A stretch of 22,000 bases of DNA from Owenia fusiformis (lineage: Eukaryota; Annelida; Polychaeta; Sabellida; Oweniidae), in NCBI GenBank assembly GCA_903813345.2, contig CAIIXF020000333.1, positions 1 through 22,000 on the forward strand. The letters are read 5' to 3'. The notes below the pieces were generated by a model that saw nothing but the letters and a program-made list of their open reading frames with translations, was not told the origin of the DNA and did no database searches. The position numbers were made by a program, and so were the translations under genes. Positions 6,401-21,412 of this stretch are shown piece by piece (the stretch's first letter is position 1; every line of letters begins with the position of its first letter).

Positions 6401-9400
6401 ACGTTCTCGCCAACGAGAGATATTTGGATAAATCTACTCATACACGTTGTTAGGGGGCTAGGCGTAGTTGGTGGGAAATTAGGTCAAATCCTTATCTGGG
6501 TCAAAGGTCGAAATCTAGGTCGAAATCTGCATTTCCGCTATTTCGGCCTCTCGAGCCTCCTTAAGAAGTCAGAATCGGAGGAAAACTAGCTGGTCGGAAA
6601 GACAGTTTTCCGAGCGTTAAAAAAACAGTGAACCAAATTTCAATCCGACCATTAGTTATCGAGATATACGCGTTTGAAGTTCGCGTACGGGCCACCGTTG
6701 CCGTATATCTAGACGACACCTGGTATACACCATGTATACGTATCTCTGCGAACAACAGACATTTGAAAGAAAATAGGCCCGGACGATGACTAGAGCATTT
6801 CTAAAACAACGTTTCCCTTCGTCCAACTAACGATTGCGGAATGTAGAACGACACGTACGCTGCTCGAATCTACGTCGAAAGCTCTGTATGGACGTCTGGA
6901 AGGCCTCTTTTTTGAAGGACTATTTTTTGACCTCGACGGATCCGCGAAGCACGAGCCAGGCATTCTCCCCAACTACCTCCCTAGATTCCCCGACCTTTAA
7001 TCGACCATTATAGGCCCTCAGAGCGTCCGTAGAGCCATTTCCCTCTATACGCGTATGGGCAAATCCTATTATGATTTTTGCTTTCGTATGTGCAAAAAGC
7101 AAAAATCCTCCTCACACACGTTCTCGCCAACGAGAGATATTTGGATAAATCTACTCATACACGTTGTTAGGGGGCTAGGCGTAGTTGGTGGGAAATTAGG
7201 TCAAATCCTTATCTGGGTCAAAGGTCGAAATCTAGGTCGAAATCTGCATTTCCGCTATTTCGGCCTCTCGAGCCTCCTTAAGAAGTCAGAATCGGAGGAA
7301 AACTAGCTGGTCGGAAAGACAGTTTTCCGAGCGTTAAAAAAACAGTGAACCAAATTTCAATCCGACCATTAGTTATCGAGATATACGCGTTTGAAGTTCG
7401 CGTACGGGCCACCGTTGCCGTATATCTAGACGACACCTGGTATACACCATGTATACGTATCTCTGCGAACAACAGACATTTGAAAGAAAATAGGCCCGGA
7501 CGATGACTAGAGCATTTCTAAAACAACGTTTCCCTTCGTCCAACTGACGATTGCGGAATGTAGAACGACACGTACGCTGCTCGAATCTACGTCGAAAGCT
7601 CTGTATGGACGTCTGGAAGGCCTCTTTTTTGAAGGACTATTTTTTGACCTCGACGGATCCGCGAAGCACGAGCCAGGCATTCTCCCCAACTACCTCCCTA
7701 GATTCCCCGACCTTTAATCGACCATTATAGGCCCTCAGAGCGTCCGTAGAGCCATTTCCCTCTATACGCGTATGGGCAAATCCTATTATGATTTTTGCTT
7801 TCGTATGTGCAAAAAGCAAAAATCCTCCTCACACACGTTCTCGCCAACGAGAGATATTTGGATAAATCTACTCATACACGTTGTTAGGGGGCTAGGCGTA
7901 GTTGGTGGGAAATTAGGTCAAATCCTTATCTGGGTCAAAGGTCGAAATCTAGGTCGAAATCTGCATTTCCGCTATTTCGGCCTCTCGAGCCTCCTTAAGA
8001 AGTCAGAATCGGAGGAAAACTAGCTGGTCGGAAAGACAGTTTTCCGAGCGTTAAAAAAACAGTGAACCAAATTTCAATCCGACCATTAGTTATCGAGATA
8101 TACGCGTTTGAAGTTCGCGTACGGGCCACCGTTGCCGTATATCTAGACGACACCTGGTATACACCATGTATACGTATCTCTGCGAACAACAGACATTTGA
8201 AAGAAAATAGGCCCGGACGATGACTAGAGCATTTCTAAAACAACGTTTCCCTTCGTCCAACTAACGATTGCGGAATGTAGAACGACACGTACGCTGCTCG
8301 AATCTACGTCGAAAGCTCTGTATGGACGTCTGGAAGGCCTCTTTTTTGAAGGACTATTTTTTGACCTCGACGGATCCGCGAAGCACGAGCCAGGCATTCT
8401 CCCCAACTACCTCCCTAGATTCCCCGACCTTTAATCGACCATTATAGGCCCTCAGAGCGTCCGTAGAGCCATTTCCCTCTATACGCGTATGGGCAAATCC
8501 TATTATGATTTTTGCTTTCGTATGTGCAAAAAGCAAAAATCCTCCTCACACACGTTCTCGCCAACGAGAGATATTTGGATAAATCTACTCATACACGTTG
8601 TTAGGGGGCTAGGCGTAGTTGGTGGGAAATTAGGTCAAATCCTTATCTGGGTCAAAGGTCGAAATCTAGGTCGAAATCTGCATTTCCGCTATTTCGGCCT
8701 CTCGAGCCTCCTTAAGAAGTCAGAATCGGAGGAAAACTAGCTGGTCGGAAAGACAGTTTTCCGAGCGTTAAAAAAACAGTGAACCAAATTTCAATCCGAC
8801 CATTAGTTATCGAGATATACGCGTTTGAAGTTCGCGTACGGGCCACCGTTGCCGTATATCTAGACGACACCTGGTATACACCATGTATACGTATCTCTGC
8901 GAACAACAGACATTTGAAAGAAAATAGGCCCGGACGATGACTAGAGCATTTCTAAAACAACGTTTCCCTTCGTCCAACTGACGATTGCGGAATGTAGAAC
9001 GACACGTACGCTGCTCGAATCTACGTCGAAAGCTCTGTATGGACGTCTGGAAGGCCTCTTTTTTGAAGGACTATTTTTTGACCTCGACGGATCCGCGAAG
9101 CACGAGCCAGGCATTCTCCCCAACTACCTCCCTAGATTCCCCGACCTTTAATCGACCATTATAGGCCCTCAGAGCGTCCGTAGAGCCATTTCCCTCTATA
9201 CGCGTATGGGCAAATCCTATTATGATTTTTGCTTTCGTATGTGCAAAAAGCAAAAATCCTCCTCACACACGTTCTCGCCAACGAGAGATATTTGGATAAA
9301 TCTACTCATACACGTTGTTAGGGGGCTAGGCGTAGTTGGTGGGAAATTAGGTCAAATCCTTATCTGGGTCAAAGGTCGAAATCTAGGTCGAAATCTGCAT

Positions 9401-12400
9401 TTCCGCTATTTCGGCCTCTCGAGCCTCCTTAAGAAGTCAGAATCGGAGGAAAACTAGCTGGTCGGAAAGACAGTTTTCCGAGCGTTAAAAAAACAGTGAA
9501 CCAAATTTCAATCCGACCATTAGTTATCGAGATATACGCGTTTGAAGTTCGCGTACGGGCCACCGTTGCCGTATATCTAGACGACACCTGGTATACACCA
9601 TGTATACGTATCTCTGCGAACAACAGACATTTGAAAGAAAATAGGCCCGGACGATGACTAGAGCATTTCTAAAACAACGTTTCCCTTCGTCCAACTAACG
9701 ATTGCGGAATGTAGAACGACACGTACGCTGCTCGAATCTACGTCGAAAGCTCTGTATGGACGTCTGGAAGGCCTCTTTTTTGAAGGACTATTTTTTGACC
9801 TCGACGGATCCGCGAAGCACGAGCCAGGCATTCTCCCCAACTACCTCCCTAGATTCCCCGACCTTTAATCGACCATTATAGGCCCTCAGAGCGTCCGTAG
9901 AGCCATTTCCCTCTATACGCGTATGGGCAAATCCTATTATGATTTTTGCTTTCGTATGTGCAAAAAGCAAAAATCCTCCTCACACACGTTCTCGCCAACG
10001 AGAGATATTTGGATAAATCTACTCATACACGTTGTTAGGGGGCTAGGCGTAGTTGGTGGGAAATTAGGTCAAATCCTTATCTGGGTCAAAGGTCGAAATC
10101 TAGGTCGAAATCTGCATTTCCGCTATTTCGGCCTCTCGAGCCTCCTTAAGAAGTCAGAATCGGAGGAAAACTAGCTGGTCGGAAAGACAGTTTTCCGAGC
10201 GTTAAAAAAACAGTGAACCAAATTTCAATCCGACCATTAGTTATCGAGATATACGCGTTTGAAGTTCGCGTACGGGCCACCGTTGCCGTATATCTAGACG
10301 ACACCTGGTATACACCATGTATACGTATCTCTGCGAACAACAGACATTTGAAAGAAAATAGGCCCGGACGATGACTAGAGCATTTCTAAAACAACGTTTC
10401 CCTTCGTCCAACTGACGATTGCGGAATGTAGAACGACACGTACGCTGCTCGAATCTACGTCGAAAGCTCTGTATGGACGTCTGGAAGGCCTCTTTTTTGA
10501 AGGACTATTTTTTGACCTCGACGGATCCGCGAAGCACGAGCCAGGCATTCTCCCCAACTACCTCCCTAGATTCCCCGACCTTTAATCGACCATTATAGGC
10601 CCTCAGAGCGTCCGTAGAGCCATTTCCCTCTATACGCGTATGGGCAAATCCTATTATGATTTTTGCTTTCGTATGTGCAAAAAGCAAAAATCCTCCTCAC
10701 ACACGTTCTCGCCAACGAGAGATATTTGGATAAATCTACTCATACACGTTGTTAGGGGGCTAGGCGTAGTTGGTGGGAAATTAGGTCAAATCCTTATCTG
10801 GGTCAAAGGTCGAAATCTAGGTCGAAATCTGCATTTCCGCTATTTCGGCCTCTCGAGCCTCCTTAAGAAGTCAGAATCGGAGGAAAACTAGCTGGTCGGA
10901 AAGACAGTTTTCCGAGCGTTAAAAAAACAGTGAACCAAATTTCAATCCGACCATTAGTTATCGAGATATACGCGTTTGAAGTTCGCGTACGGGCCACCGT
11001 TGCCGTATATCTAGACGACACCTGGTATACACCATGTATACGTATCTCTGCGAACAACAGACATTTGAAAGAAAATAGGCCCGGACGATGACTAGAGCAT
11101 TTCTAAAACAACGTTTCCCTTCGTCCAACTAACGATTGCGGAATGTAGAACGACACGTACGCTGCTCGAATCTACGTCGAAAGCTCTGTATGGACGTCTG
11201 GAAGGCCTCTTTTTTGAAGGACTATTTTTTGACCTCGACGGATCCGCGAAGCACGAGCCAGGCATTCTCCCCAACTACCTCCCTAGATTCCCCGACCTTT
11301 AATCGACCATTATAGGCCCTCAGAGCGTCCGTAGAGCCATTTCCCTCTATACGCGTATGGGCAAATCCTATTATGATTTTTGCTTTCGTATGTGCAAAAA
11401 GCAAAAATCCTCCTCACACACGTTCTCGCCAACGAGAGATATTTGGATAAATCTACTCATACACGTTGTTAGGGGGCTAGGCGTAGTTGGTGGGAAATTA
11501 GGTCAAATCCTTATCTGGGTCAAAGGTCGAAATCTAGGTCGAAATCTGCATTTCCGCTATTTCGGCCTCTCGAGCCTCCTTAAGAAGTCAGAATCGGAGG
11601 AAAACTAGCTGGTCGGAAAGACAGTTTTCCGAGCGTTAAAAAAACAGTGAACCAAATTTCAATCCGACCATTAGTTATCGAGATATACGCGTTTGAAGTT
11701 CGCGTACGGGCCACCGTTGCCGTATATCTAGACGACACCTGGTATACACCATGTATACGTATCTCTGCGAACAACAGACATTTGAAAGAAAATAGGCCCG
11801 GACGATGACTAGAGCATTTCTAAAACAACGTTTCCCTTCGTCCAACTGACGATTGCGGAATGTAGAACGACACGTACGCTGCTCGAATCTACGTCGAAAG
11901 CTCTGTATGGACGTCTGGAAGGCCTCTTTTTTGAAGGACTATTTTTTGACCTCGACGGATCCGCGAAGCACGAGCCAGGCATTCTCCCCAACTACCTCCC
12001 TAGATTCCCCGACCTTTAATCGACCATTATAGGCCCTCAGAGCGTCCGTAGAGCCATTTCCCTCTATACGCGTATGGGCAAATCCTATTATGATTTTTGC
12101 TTTCGTATGTGCAAAAAGCAAAAATCCTCCTCACACACGTTCTCGCCAACGAGAGATATTTGGATAAATCTACTCATACACGTTGTTAGGGGGCTAGGCG
12201 TAGTTGGTGGGAAATTAGGTCAAATCCTTATCTGGGTCAAAGGTCGAAATCTAGGTCGAAATCTGCATTTCCGCTATTTCGGCCTCTCGAGCCTCCTTAA
12301 GAAGTCAGAATCGGAGGAAAACTAGCTGGTCGGAAAGACAGTTTTCCGAGCGTTAAAAAAACAGTGAACCAAATTTCAATCCGACCATTAGTTATCGAGA

Positions 12401-15400
12401 TATACGCGTTTGAAGTTCGCGTACGGGCCACCGTTGCCGTATATCTAGACGACACCTGGTATACACCATGTATACGTATCTCTGCGAACAACAGACATTT
12501 GAAAGAAAATAGGCCCGGACGATGACTAGAGCATTTCTAAAACAACGTTTCCCTTCGTCCAACTAACGATTGCGGAATGTAGAACGACACGTACGCTGCT
12601 CGAATCTACGTCGAAAGCTCTGTATGGACGTCTGGAAGGCCTCTTTTTTGAAGGACTATTTTTTGACCTCGACGGATCCGCGAAGCACGAGCCAGGCATT
12701 CTCCCCAACTACCTCCCTAGATTCCCCGACCTTTAATCGACCATTATAGGCCCTCAGAGCGTCCGTAGAGCCATTTCCCTCTATACGCGTATGGGCAAAT
12801 CCTATTATGATTTTTGCTTTCGTATGTGCAAAAAGCAAAAATCCTCCTCACACACGTTCTCGCCAACGAGAGATATTTGGATAAATCTACTCATACACGT
12901 TGTTAGGGGGCTAGGCGTAGTTGGTGGGAAATTAGGTCAAATCCTTATCTGGGTCAAAGGTCGAAATCTAGGTCGAAATCTGCATTTCCGCTATTTCGGC
13001 CTCTCGAGCCTCCTTAAGAAGTCAGAATCGGAGGAAAACTAGCTGGTCGGAAAGACAGTTTTCCGAGCGTTAAAAAAACAGTGAACCAAATTTCAATCCG
13101 ACCATTAGTTATCGAGATATACGCGTTTGAAGTTCGCGTACGGGCCACCGTTGCCGTATATCTAGACGACACCTGGTATACACCATGTATACGTATCTCT
13201 GCGAACAACAGACATTTGAAAGAAAATAGGCCCGGACGATGACTAGAGCATTTCTAAAACAACGTTTCCCTTCGTCCAACTGACGATTGCGGAATGTAGA
13301 ACGACACGTACGCTGCTCGAATCTACGTCGAAAGCTCTGTATGGACGTCTGGAAGGCCTCTTTTTTGAAGGACTATTTTTTGACCTCGACGGATCCGCGA
13401 AGCACGAGCCAGGCATTCTCCCCAACTACCTCCCTAGATTCCCCGACCTTTAATCGACCATTATAGGCCCTCAGAGCGTCCGTAGAGCCATTTCCCTCTA
13501 TACGCGTATGGGCAAATCCTATTATGATTTTTGCTTTCGTATGTGCAAAAAGCAAAAATCCTCCTCACACACGTTCTCGCCAACGAGAGATATTTGGATA
13601 AATCTACTCATACACGTTGTTAGGGGGCTAGGCGTAGTTGGTGGGAAATTAGGTCAAATCCTTATCTGGGTCAAAGGTCGAAATCTAGGTCGAAATCTGC
13701 ATTTCCGCTATTTCGGCCTCTCGAGCCTCCTTAAGAAGTCAGAATCGGAGGAAAACTAGCTGGTCGGAAAGACAGTTTTCCGAGCGTTAAAAAAACAGTG
13801 AACCAAATTTCAATCCGACCATTAGTTATCGAGATATACGCGTTTGAAGTTCGCGTACGGGCCACCGTTGCCGTATATCTAGACGACACCTGGTATACAC
13901 CATGTATACGTATCTCTGCGAACAACAGACATTTGAAAGAAAATAGGCCCGGACGATGACTAGAGCATTTCTAAAACAACGTTTCCCTTCGTCCAACTAA
14001 CGATTGCGGAATGTAGAACGACACGTACGCTGCTCGAATCTACGTCGAAAGCTCTGTATGGACGTCTGGAAGGCCTCTTTTTTGAAGGACTATTTTTTGA
14101 CCTCGACGGATCCGCGAAGCACGAGCCAGGCATTCTCCCCAACTACCTCCCTAGATTCCCCGACCTTTAATCGACCATTATAGGCCCTCAGAGCGTCCGT
14201 AGAGCCATTTCCCTCTATACGCGTATGGGCAAATCCTATTATGATTTTTGCTTTCGTATGTGCAAAAAGCAAAAATCCTCCTCACACACGTTCTCGCCAA
14301 CGAGAGATATTTGGATAAATCTACTCATACACGTTGTTAGGGGGCTAGGCGTAGTTGGTGGGAAATTAGGTCAAATCCTTATCTGGGTCAAAGGTCGAAA
14401 TCTAGGTCGAAATCTGCATTTCCGCTATTTCGGCCTCTCGAGCCTCCTTAAGAAGTCAGAATCGGAGGAAAACTAGCTGGTCGGAAAGACAGTTTTCCGA
14501 GCGTTAAAAAAACAGTGAACCAAATTTCAATCCGACCATTAGTTATCGAGATATACGCGTTTGAAGTTCGCGTACGGGCCACCGTTGCCGTATATCTAGA
14601 CGACACCTGGTATACACCATGTATACGTATCTCTGCGAACAACAGACATTTGAAAGAAAATAGGCCCGGACGATGACTAGAGCATTTCTAAAACAACGTT
14701 TCCCTTCGTCCAACTGACGATTGCGGAATGTAGAACGACACGTACGCTGCTCGAATCTACGTCGAAAGCTCTGTATGGACGTCTGGAAGGCCTCTTTTTT
14801 GAAGGACTATTTTTTGACCTCGACGGATCCGCGAAGCACGAGCCAGGCATTCTCCCCAACTACCTCCCTAGATTCCCCGACCTTTAATCGACCATTATAG
14901 GCCCTCAGAGCGTCCGTAGAGCCATTTCCCTCTATACGCGTATGGGCAAATCCTATTATGATTTTTGCTTTCGTATGTGCAAAAAGCAAAAATCCTCCTC
15001 ACACACGTTCTCGCCAACGAGAGATATTTGGATAAATCTACTCATACACGTTGTTAGGGGGCTAGGCGTAGTTGGTGGGAAATTAGGTCAAATCCTTATC
15101 TGGGTCAAAGGTCGAAATCTAGGTCGAAATCTGCATTTCCGCTATTTCGGCCTCTCGAGCCTCCTTAAGAAGTCAGAATCGGAGGAAAACTAGCTGGTCG
15201 GAAAGACAGTTTTCCGAGCGTTAAAAAAACAGTGAACCAAATTTCAATCCGACCATTAGTTATCGAGATATACGCGTTTGAAGTTCGCGTACGGGCCACC
15301 GTTGCCGTATATCTAGACGACACCTGGTATACACCATGTATACGTATCTCTGCGAACAACAGACATTTGAAAGAAAATAGGCCCGGACGATGACTAGAGC

Positions 15401-18400
15401 ATTTCTAAAACAACGTTTCCCTTCGTCCAACTAACGATTGCGGAATGTAGAACGACACGTACGCTGCTCGAATCTACGTCGAAAGCTCTGTATGGACGTC
15501 TGGAAGGCCTCTTTTTTGAAGGACTATTTTTTGACCTCGACGGATCCGCGAAGCACGAGCCAGGCATTCTCCCCAACTACCTCCCTAGATTCCCCGACCT
15601 TTAATCGACCATTATAGGCCCTCAGAGCGTCCGTAGAGCCATTTCCCTCTATACGCGTATGGGCAAATCCTATTATGATTTTTGCTTTCGTATGTGCAAA
15701 AAGCAAAAATCCTCCTCACACACGTTCTCGCCAACGAGAGATATTTGGATAAATCTACTCATACACGTTGTTAGGGGGCTAGGCGTAGTTGGTGGGAAAT
15801 TAGGTCAAATCCTTATCTGGGTCAAAGGTCGAAATCTAGGTCGAAATCTGCATTTCCGCTATTTCGGCCTCTCGAGCCTCCTTAAGAAGTCAGAATCGGA
15901 GGAAAACTAGCTGGTCGGAAAGACAGTTTTCCGAGCGTTAAAAAAACAGTGAACCAAATTTCAATCCGACCATTAGTTATCGAGATATACGCGTTTGAAG
16001 TTCGCGTACGGGCCACCGTTGCCGTATATCTAGACGACACCTGGTATACACCATGTATACGTATCTCTGCGAACAACAGACATTTGAAAGAAAATAGGCC
16101 CGGACGATGACTAGAGCATTTCTAAAACAACGTTTCCCTTCGTCCAACTGACGATTGCGGAATGTAGAACGACACGTACGCTGCTCGAATCTACGTCGAA
16201 AGCTCTGTATGGACGTCTGGAAGGCCTCTTTTTTGAAGGACTATTTTTTGACCTCGACGGATCCGCGAAGCACGAGCCAGGCATTCTCCCCAACTACCTC
16301 CCTAGATTCCCCGACCTTTAATCGACCATTATAGGCCCTCAGAGCGTCCGTAGAGCCATTTCCCTCTATACGCGTATGGGCAAATCCTATTATGATTTTT
16401 GCTTTCGTATGTGCAAAAAGCAAAAATCCTCCTCACACACGTTCTCGCCAACGAGAGATATTTGGATAAATCTACTCATACACGTTGTTAGGGGGCTAGG
16501 CGTAGTTGGTGGGAAATTAGGTCAAATCCTTATCTGGGTCAAAGGTCGAAATCTAGGTCGAAATCTGCATTTCCGCTATTTCGGCCTCTCGAGCCTCCTT
16601 AAGAAGTCAGAATCGGAGGAAAACTAGCTGGTCGGAAAGACAGTTTTCCGAGCGTTAAAAAAACAGTGAACCAAATTTCAATCCGACCATTAGTTATCGA
16701 GATATACGCGTTTGAAGTTCGCGTACGGGCCACCGTTGCCGTATATCTAGACGACACCTGGTATACACCATGTATACGTATCTCTGCGAACAACAGACAT
16801 TTGAAAGAAAATAGGCCCGGACGATGACTAGAGCATTTCTAAAACAACGTTTCCCTTCGTCCAACTAACGATTGCGGAATGTAGAACGACACGTACGCTG
16901 CTCGAATCTACGTCGAAAGCTCTGTATGGACGTCTGGAAGGCCTCTTTTTTGAAGGACTATTTTTTGACCTCGACGGATCCGCGAAGCACGAGCCAGGCA
17001 TTCTCCCCAACTACCTCCCTAGATTCCCCGACCTTTAATCGACCATTATAGGCCCTCAGAGCGTCCGTAGAGCCATTTCCCTCTATACGCGTATGGGCAA
17101 ATCCTATTATGATTTTTGCTTTCGTATGTGCAAAAAGCAAAAATCCTCCTCACACACGTTCTCGCCAACGAGAGATATTTGGATAAATCTACTCATACAC
17201 GTTGTTAGGGGGCTAGGCGTAGTTGGTGGGAAATTAGGTCAAATCCTTATCTGGGTCAAAGGTCGAAATCTAGGTCGAAATCTGCATTTCCGCTATTTCG
17301 GCCTCTCGAGCCTCCTTAAGAAGTCAGAATCGGAGGAAAACTAGCTGGTCGGAAAGACAGTTTTCCGAGCGTTAAAAAAACAGTGAACCAAATTTCAATC
17401 CGACCATTAGTTATCGAGATATACGCGTTTGAAGTTCGCGTACGGGCCACCGTTGCCGTATATCTAGACGACACCTGGTATACACCATGTATACGTATCT
17501 CTGCGAACAACAGACATTTGAAAGAAAATAGGCCCGGACGATGACTAGAGCATTTCTAAAACAACGTTTCCCTTCGTCCAACTGACGATTGCGGAATGTA
17601 GAACGACACGTACGCTGCTCGAATCTACGTCGAAAGCTCTGTATGGACGTCTGGAAGGCCTCTTTTTTGAAGGACTATTTTTTGACCTCGACGGATCCGC
17701 GAAGCACGAGCCAGGCATTCTCCCCAACTACCTCCCTAGATTCCCCGACCTTTAATCGACCATTATAGGCCCTCAGAGCGTCCGTAGAGCCATTTCCCTC
17801 TATACGCGTATGGGCAAATCCTATTATGATTTTTGCTTTCGTATGTGCAAAAAGCAAAAATCCTCCTCACACACGTTCTCGCCAACGAGAGATATTTGGA
17901 TAAATCTACTCATACACGTTGTTAGGGGGCTAGGCGTAGTTGGTGGGAAATTAGGTCAAATCCTTATCTGGGTCAAAGGTCGAAATCTAGGTCGAAATCT
18001 GCATTTCCGCTATTTCGGCCTCTCGAGCCTCCTTAAGAAGTCAGAATCGGAGGAAAACTAGCTGGTCGGAAAGACAGTTTTCCGAGCGTTAAAAAAACAG
18101 TGAACCAAATTTCAATCCGACCATTAGTTATCGAGATATACGCGTTTGAAGTTCGCGTACGGGCCACCGTTGCCGTATATCTAGACGACACCTGGTATAC
18201 ACCATGTATACGTATCTCTGCGAACAACAGACATTTGAAAGAAAATAGGCCCGGACGATGACTAGAGCATTTCTAAAACAACGTTTCCCTTCGTCCAACT
18301 AACGATTGCGGAATGTAGAACGACACGTACGCTGCTCGAATCTACGTCGAAAGCTCTGTATGGACGTCTGGAAGGCCTCTTTTTTGAAGGACTATTTTTT

Positions 18401-21400
18401 GACCTCGACGGATCCGCGAAGCACGAGCCAGGCATTCTCCCCAACTACCTCCCTAGATTCCCCGACCTTTAATCGACCATTATAGGCCCTCAGAGCGTCC
18501 GTAGAGCCATTTCCCTCTATACGCGTATGGGCAAATCCTATTATGATTTTTGCTTTCGTATGTGCAAAAAGCAAAAATCCTCCTCACACACGTTCTCGCC
18601 AACGAGAGATATTTGGATAAATCTACTCATACACGTTGTTAGGGGGCTAGGCGTAGTTGGTGGGAAATTAGGTCAAATCCTTATCTGGGTCAAAGGTCGA
18701 AATCTAGGTCGAAATCTGCATTTCCGCTATTTCGGCCTCTCGAGCCTCCTTAAGAAGTCAGAATCGGAGGAAAACTAGCTGGTCGGAAAGACAGTTTTCC
18801 GAGCGTTAAAAAAACAGTGAACCAAATTTCAATCCGACCATTAGTTATCGAGATATACGCGTTTGAAGTTCGCGTACGGGCCACCGTTGCCGTATATCTA
18901 GACGACACCTGGTATACACCATGTATACGTATCTCTGCGAACAACAGACATTTGAAAGAAAATAGGCCCGGACGATGACTAGAGCATTTCTAAAACAACG
19001 TTTCCCTTCGTCCAACTGACGATTGCGGAATGTAGAACGACACGTACGCTGCTCGAATCTACGTCGAAAGCTCTGTATGGACGTCTGGAAGGCCTCTTTT
19101 TTGAAGGACTATTTTTTGACCTCGACGGATCCGCGAAGCACGAGCCAGGCATTCTCCCCAACTACCTCCCTAGATTCCCCGACCTTTAATCGACCATTAT
19201 AGGCCCTCAGAGCGTCCGTAGAGCCATTTCCCTCTATACGCGTATGGGCAAATCCTATTATGATTTTTGCTTTCGTATGTGCAAAAAGCAAAAATCCTCC
19301 TCACACACGTTCTCGCCAACGAGAGATATTTGGATAAATCTACTCATACACGTTGTTAGGGGGCTAGGCGTAGTTGGTGGGAAATTAGGTCAAATCCTTA
19401 TCTGGGTCAAAGGTCGAAATCTAGGTCGAAATCTGCATTTCCGCTATTTCGGCCTCTCGAGCCTCCTTAAGAAGTCAGAATCGGAGGAAAACTAGCTGGT
19501 CGGAAAGACAGTTTTCCGAGCGTTAAAAAAACAGTGAACCAAATTTCAATCCGACCATTAGTTATCGAGATATACGCGTTTGAAGTTCGCGTACGGGCCA
19601 CCGTTGCCGTATATCTAGACGACACCTGGTATACACCATGTATACGTATCTCTGCGAACAACAGACATTTGAAAGAAAATAGGCCCGGACGATGACTAGA
19701 GCATTTCTAAAACAACGTTTCCCTTCGTCCAACTAACGATTGCGGAATGTAGAACGACACGTACGCTGCTCGAATCTACGTCGAAAGCTCTGTATGGACG
19801 TCTGGAAGGCCTCTTTTTTGAAGGACTATTTTTTGACCTCGACGGATCCGCGAAGCACGAGCCAGGCATTCTCCCCAACTACCTCCCTAGATTCCCCGAC
19901 CTTTAATCGACCATTATAGGCCCTCAGAGCGTCCGTAGAGCCATTTCCCTCTATACGCGTATGGGCAAATCCTATTATGATTTTTGCTTTCGTATGTGCA
20001 AAAAGCAAAAATCCTCCTCACACACGTTCTCGCCAACGAGAGATATTTGGATAAATCTACTCATACACGTTGTTAGGGGGCTAGGCGTAGTTGGTGGGAA
20101 ATTAGGTCAAATCCTTATCTGGGTCAAAGGTCGAAATCTAGGTCGAAATCTGCATTTCCGCTATTTCGGCCTCTCGAGCCTCCTTAAGAAGTCAGAATCG
20201 GAGGAAAACTAGCTGGTCGGAAAGACAGTTTTCCGAGCGTTAAAAAAACAGTGAACCAAATTTCAATCCGACCATTAGTTATCGAGATATACGCGTTTGA
20301 AGTTCGCGTACGGGCCACCGTTGCCGTATATCTAGACGACACCTGGTATACACCATGTATACGTATCTCTGCGAACAACAGACATTTGAAAGAAAATAGG
20401 CCCGGACGATGACTAGAGCATTTCTAAAACAACGTTTCCCTTCGTCCAACTGACGATTGCGGAATGTAGAACGACACGTACGCTGCTCGAATCTACGTCG
20501 AAAGCTCTGTATGGACGTCTGGAAGGCCTCTTTTTTGAAGGACTATTTTTTGACCTCGACGGATCCGCGAAGCACGAGCCAGGCATTCTCCCCAACTACC
20601 TCCCTAGATTCCCCGACCTTTAATCGACCATTATAGGCCCTCAGAGCGTCCGTAGAGCCATTTCCCTCTATACGCGTATGGGCAAATCCTATTATGATTT
20701 TTGCTTTCGTATGTGCAAAAAGCAAAAATCCTCCTCACACACGTTCTCGCCAACGAGAGATATTTGGATAAATCTACTCATACACGTTGTTAGGGGGCTA
20801 GGCGTAGTTGGTGGGAAATTAGGTCAAATCCTTATCTGGGTCAAAGGTCGAAATCTAGGTCGAAATCTGCATTTCCGCTATTTCGGCCTCTCGAGCCTCC
20901 TTAAGAAGTCAGAATCGGAGGAAAACTAGCTGGTCGGAAAGACAGTTTTCCGAGCGTTAAAAAAACAGTGAACCAAATTTCAATCCGACCATTAGTTATC
21001 GAGATATACGCGTTTGAAGTTCGCGTACGGGCCACCGTTGCCGTATATCTAGACGACACCTGGTATACACCATGTATACGTATCTCTGCGAACAACAGAC
21101 ATTTGAAAGAAAATAGGCCCGGACGATGACTAGAGCATTTCTAAAACAACGTTTCCCTTCGTCCAACTAACGATTGCGGAATGTAGAACGACACGTACGC
21201 TGCTCGAATCTACGTCGAAAGCTCTGTATGGACGTCTGGAAGGCCTCTTTTTTGAAGGACTATTTTTTGACCTCGACGGATCCGCGAAGCACGAGCCAGG
21301 CATTCTCCCCAACTACCTCCCTAGATTCCCCGACCTTTAATCGACCATTATAGGCCCTCAGAGCGTCCGTAGAGCCATTTCCCTCTATACGCGTATGGGC

Positions 21401-21412
21401 AAATCCTATTAT

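Larger units (their letters stand above)
2771..21412 (+). repeat. Satellite array: 26 x 717-bp units (13 x 1,434-bp dimers)
   Basis: Unit n starts at 2771 + 717(n-1) with GATTTTTGC and ends in CCTATTAT. The array is 18,642 bp, exactly 26 whole units with no partial unit at either end. I found no length change, and the translations of all units are identical. The only difference noticed is unit position 474 (3244, 3961, 4678 and so on to 21169), which is G in odd and A in even units throughout. Units are richer in CpG (about 50 each) than the flanks. Each has short open frames (83 codons on +; 64, 60 and 60 codons on -) without any recognisable domain, and I do not call them genes. The monomer shares ordered blocks with the flanking repeat family. 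A higher-order satellite derived from that family is the best description. An assembly effect on copy number is possible. Confidence 0.97.

Noticed and set aside
2771-21412. CRISPR-like array
   Set aside because: Units are 717 bp and identical with no variable spacers, in a spliced eukaryotic context.
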